A stretch of 43,763 bases of DNA, taken from assembly GCA_021847835.1 (NCBI GenBank), contig JAJZPR010000020.1, forward strand, positions 1-43,763, read 5' to 3'. Source of the stretch: Pseudomonadota bacterium (GTDB lineage: Bacteria > Pseudomonadota > Gammaproteobacteria > Burkholderiales > Thiobacillaceae). A program made the position numbers and the translations under genes. Below, piece after piece: positions 43,379 to 43,763 of the stretch. Below the pieces are notes generated by a model. It made no database searches and was not told the origin of the DNA. It saw nothing but the letters and a program-made list of their open reading frames with translations. Every line of letters starts with the position of its first letter. The first letter of the stretch is position 1.

Positions 43379-43699
43379 CTACCAGAGCGTAGCCTGCATC
43401 CAGCAAGCGGCGATGATCGAAGGTCGCTTCTGGGCGCTCCTGAGCTTGTTGCGGGCAGCCACATGCAACTCGGCAAGATGGTTGGGGCAGTAGTTCGCCA
43501 GCGCATGGCGCTTGAGCCAAGCCCACAAGTATTCGACCGGGTTGAGATCCGGCGCATACGATGGCAGGAAGGCGATCTGGATATGCCCGTCCAATGTGTC
43601 GAGATAGTCGCGTACCAGGCGGCTGCGGTGTGCCCTCAGAACCGGACCCATTTCTTTGGACAGTAAATCGGCTTGGATAAGTGGAGCCTTGCGGTTCAT
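43379..43699 (-). pseudogene. IS630-family transposase, C-terminal fragment
   Basis: The frame encodes RAHRSRLVRDYLDTLDGHIQ, then LPSYAPDLNPVEYLWAWLKR and a helical tail, the end of IS630-type DDE transposases including the catalytic Glu in LNPVEYLW. The homology begins near 43640. The 20 residues before it are foreign and probably derive from the terminal region of the IS3-type element beside it, so the gene is broken. Confidence 0.75.
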
Positions 43700-43763
43700 G
43701 CCGCGATTTTTTCCTGCGGCAGGTTGTTGAAGTAAATCTCATCCGGCGTTTTGCCGTCAAGCG
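43696..43763 (-). CDS. IS3-family transposase, C-terminal end (cut by window edge)
   Basis: Minus-strand reading from the window edge gives LDGKTPDEIYFNNLPQEKIA and a TGA at 43696-43698. The LDGKTPDEIYF motif is the usual end of IS3-family OrfB integrases. The remainder lies beyond the window. Its right end appears to be inserted into the IS630 copy. Confidence 0.65.
   Translation of the reverse strand, partial: LDGKTPDEIYFNNLPQEKIAA

Overview
The window looks like part of the chromosome of a GC-rich, chemolithoautotrophic betaproteobacterium (probably Nitrosomonadales or a Thiobacillus/Sulfuricella-like sulfur or iron oxidiser; this placement is inference from gene content and codon style, not a search). 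Coding density is high, no intergenic gap exceeds 300 bases, and I see no rRNA, tRNA or CRISPR array. Both edges are insertion-sequence debris: an IS5-type transposase tail at 1-114, and an IS630-type tail apparently interrupted by an IS3-type element at about 43280-43763.

The centre of interest is a CO2-concentrating-mechanism island from about 2.6 to 23.3 kb. It holds an NhaR-like LysR regulator, the Na+/bicarbonate symporter SbtA with a PII-like SbtB, divergent CbbR, and then an alpha-carboxysome operon: csoS2, csoSCA, csoS4A, csoS4B, three csoS1 paralogues, a bacterioferritin-like diiron protein, acRAF, mcdA and a 59-residue mcdB. It continues with a SulP transporter carrying an unusual coiled-coil insertion, a convergent SulP plus gamma-carbonic anhydrase pair, a TSUP permease with a small membrane protein, and a two-component system followed by a third SulP and a Usp-like protein. 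The RuBisCO genes cbbL and cbbS, which normally lead this operon, are absent: csoS2 follows cbbR directly. A nearly identical 30-base LysR-type operator lies upstream of sbtA and in the cbbR-csoS2 gap, which suggests that one regulator controls bicarbonate uptake and the carboxysome shell together. csoS2 has a shortened N-terminal region and an in-frame A AAA AAG slippery heptamer, so a frameshifted short isoform is plausible.

From 23.2 to 35.7 kb the genes are mostly housekeeping or stress functions: rhodanese, a DinB / TlpA-like thioredoxin / gamma-CA-like operon, oligopeptidase A, a DUF4124-glutaredoxin fusion, a MscS channel, exonuclease III, an MBL-fold hydrolase, and the nitrogen control block ntrC-ntrB-DUF4124-glnA. 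glnA has a textbook sigma-54 promoter, two NtrC enhancer sites and a strong terminator. An 11-copy TTTTGCC repeat separates xthA from the hydrolase.

From 35.9 to 43.3 kb all genes are on the plus strand: rhodanese, aroE, mtgA, mgtE, msbA, ttcA and a serine/alanine-glyoxylate aminotransferase that may serve photorespiratory glyoxylate recycling. A palindromic repeat element precedes the aminotransferase.
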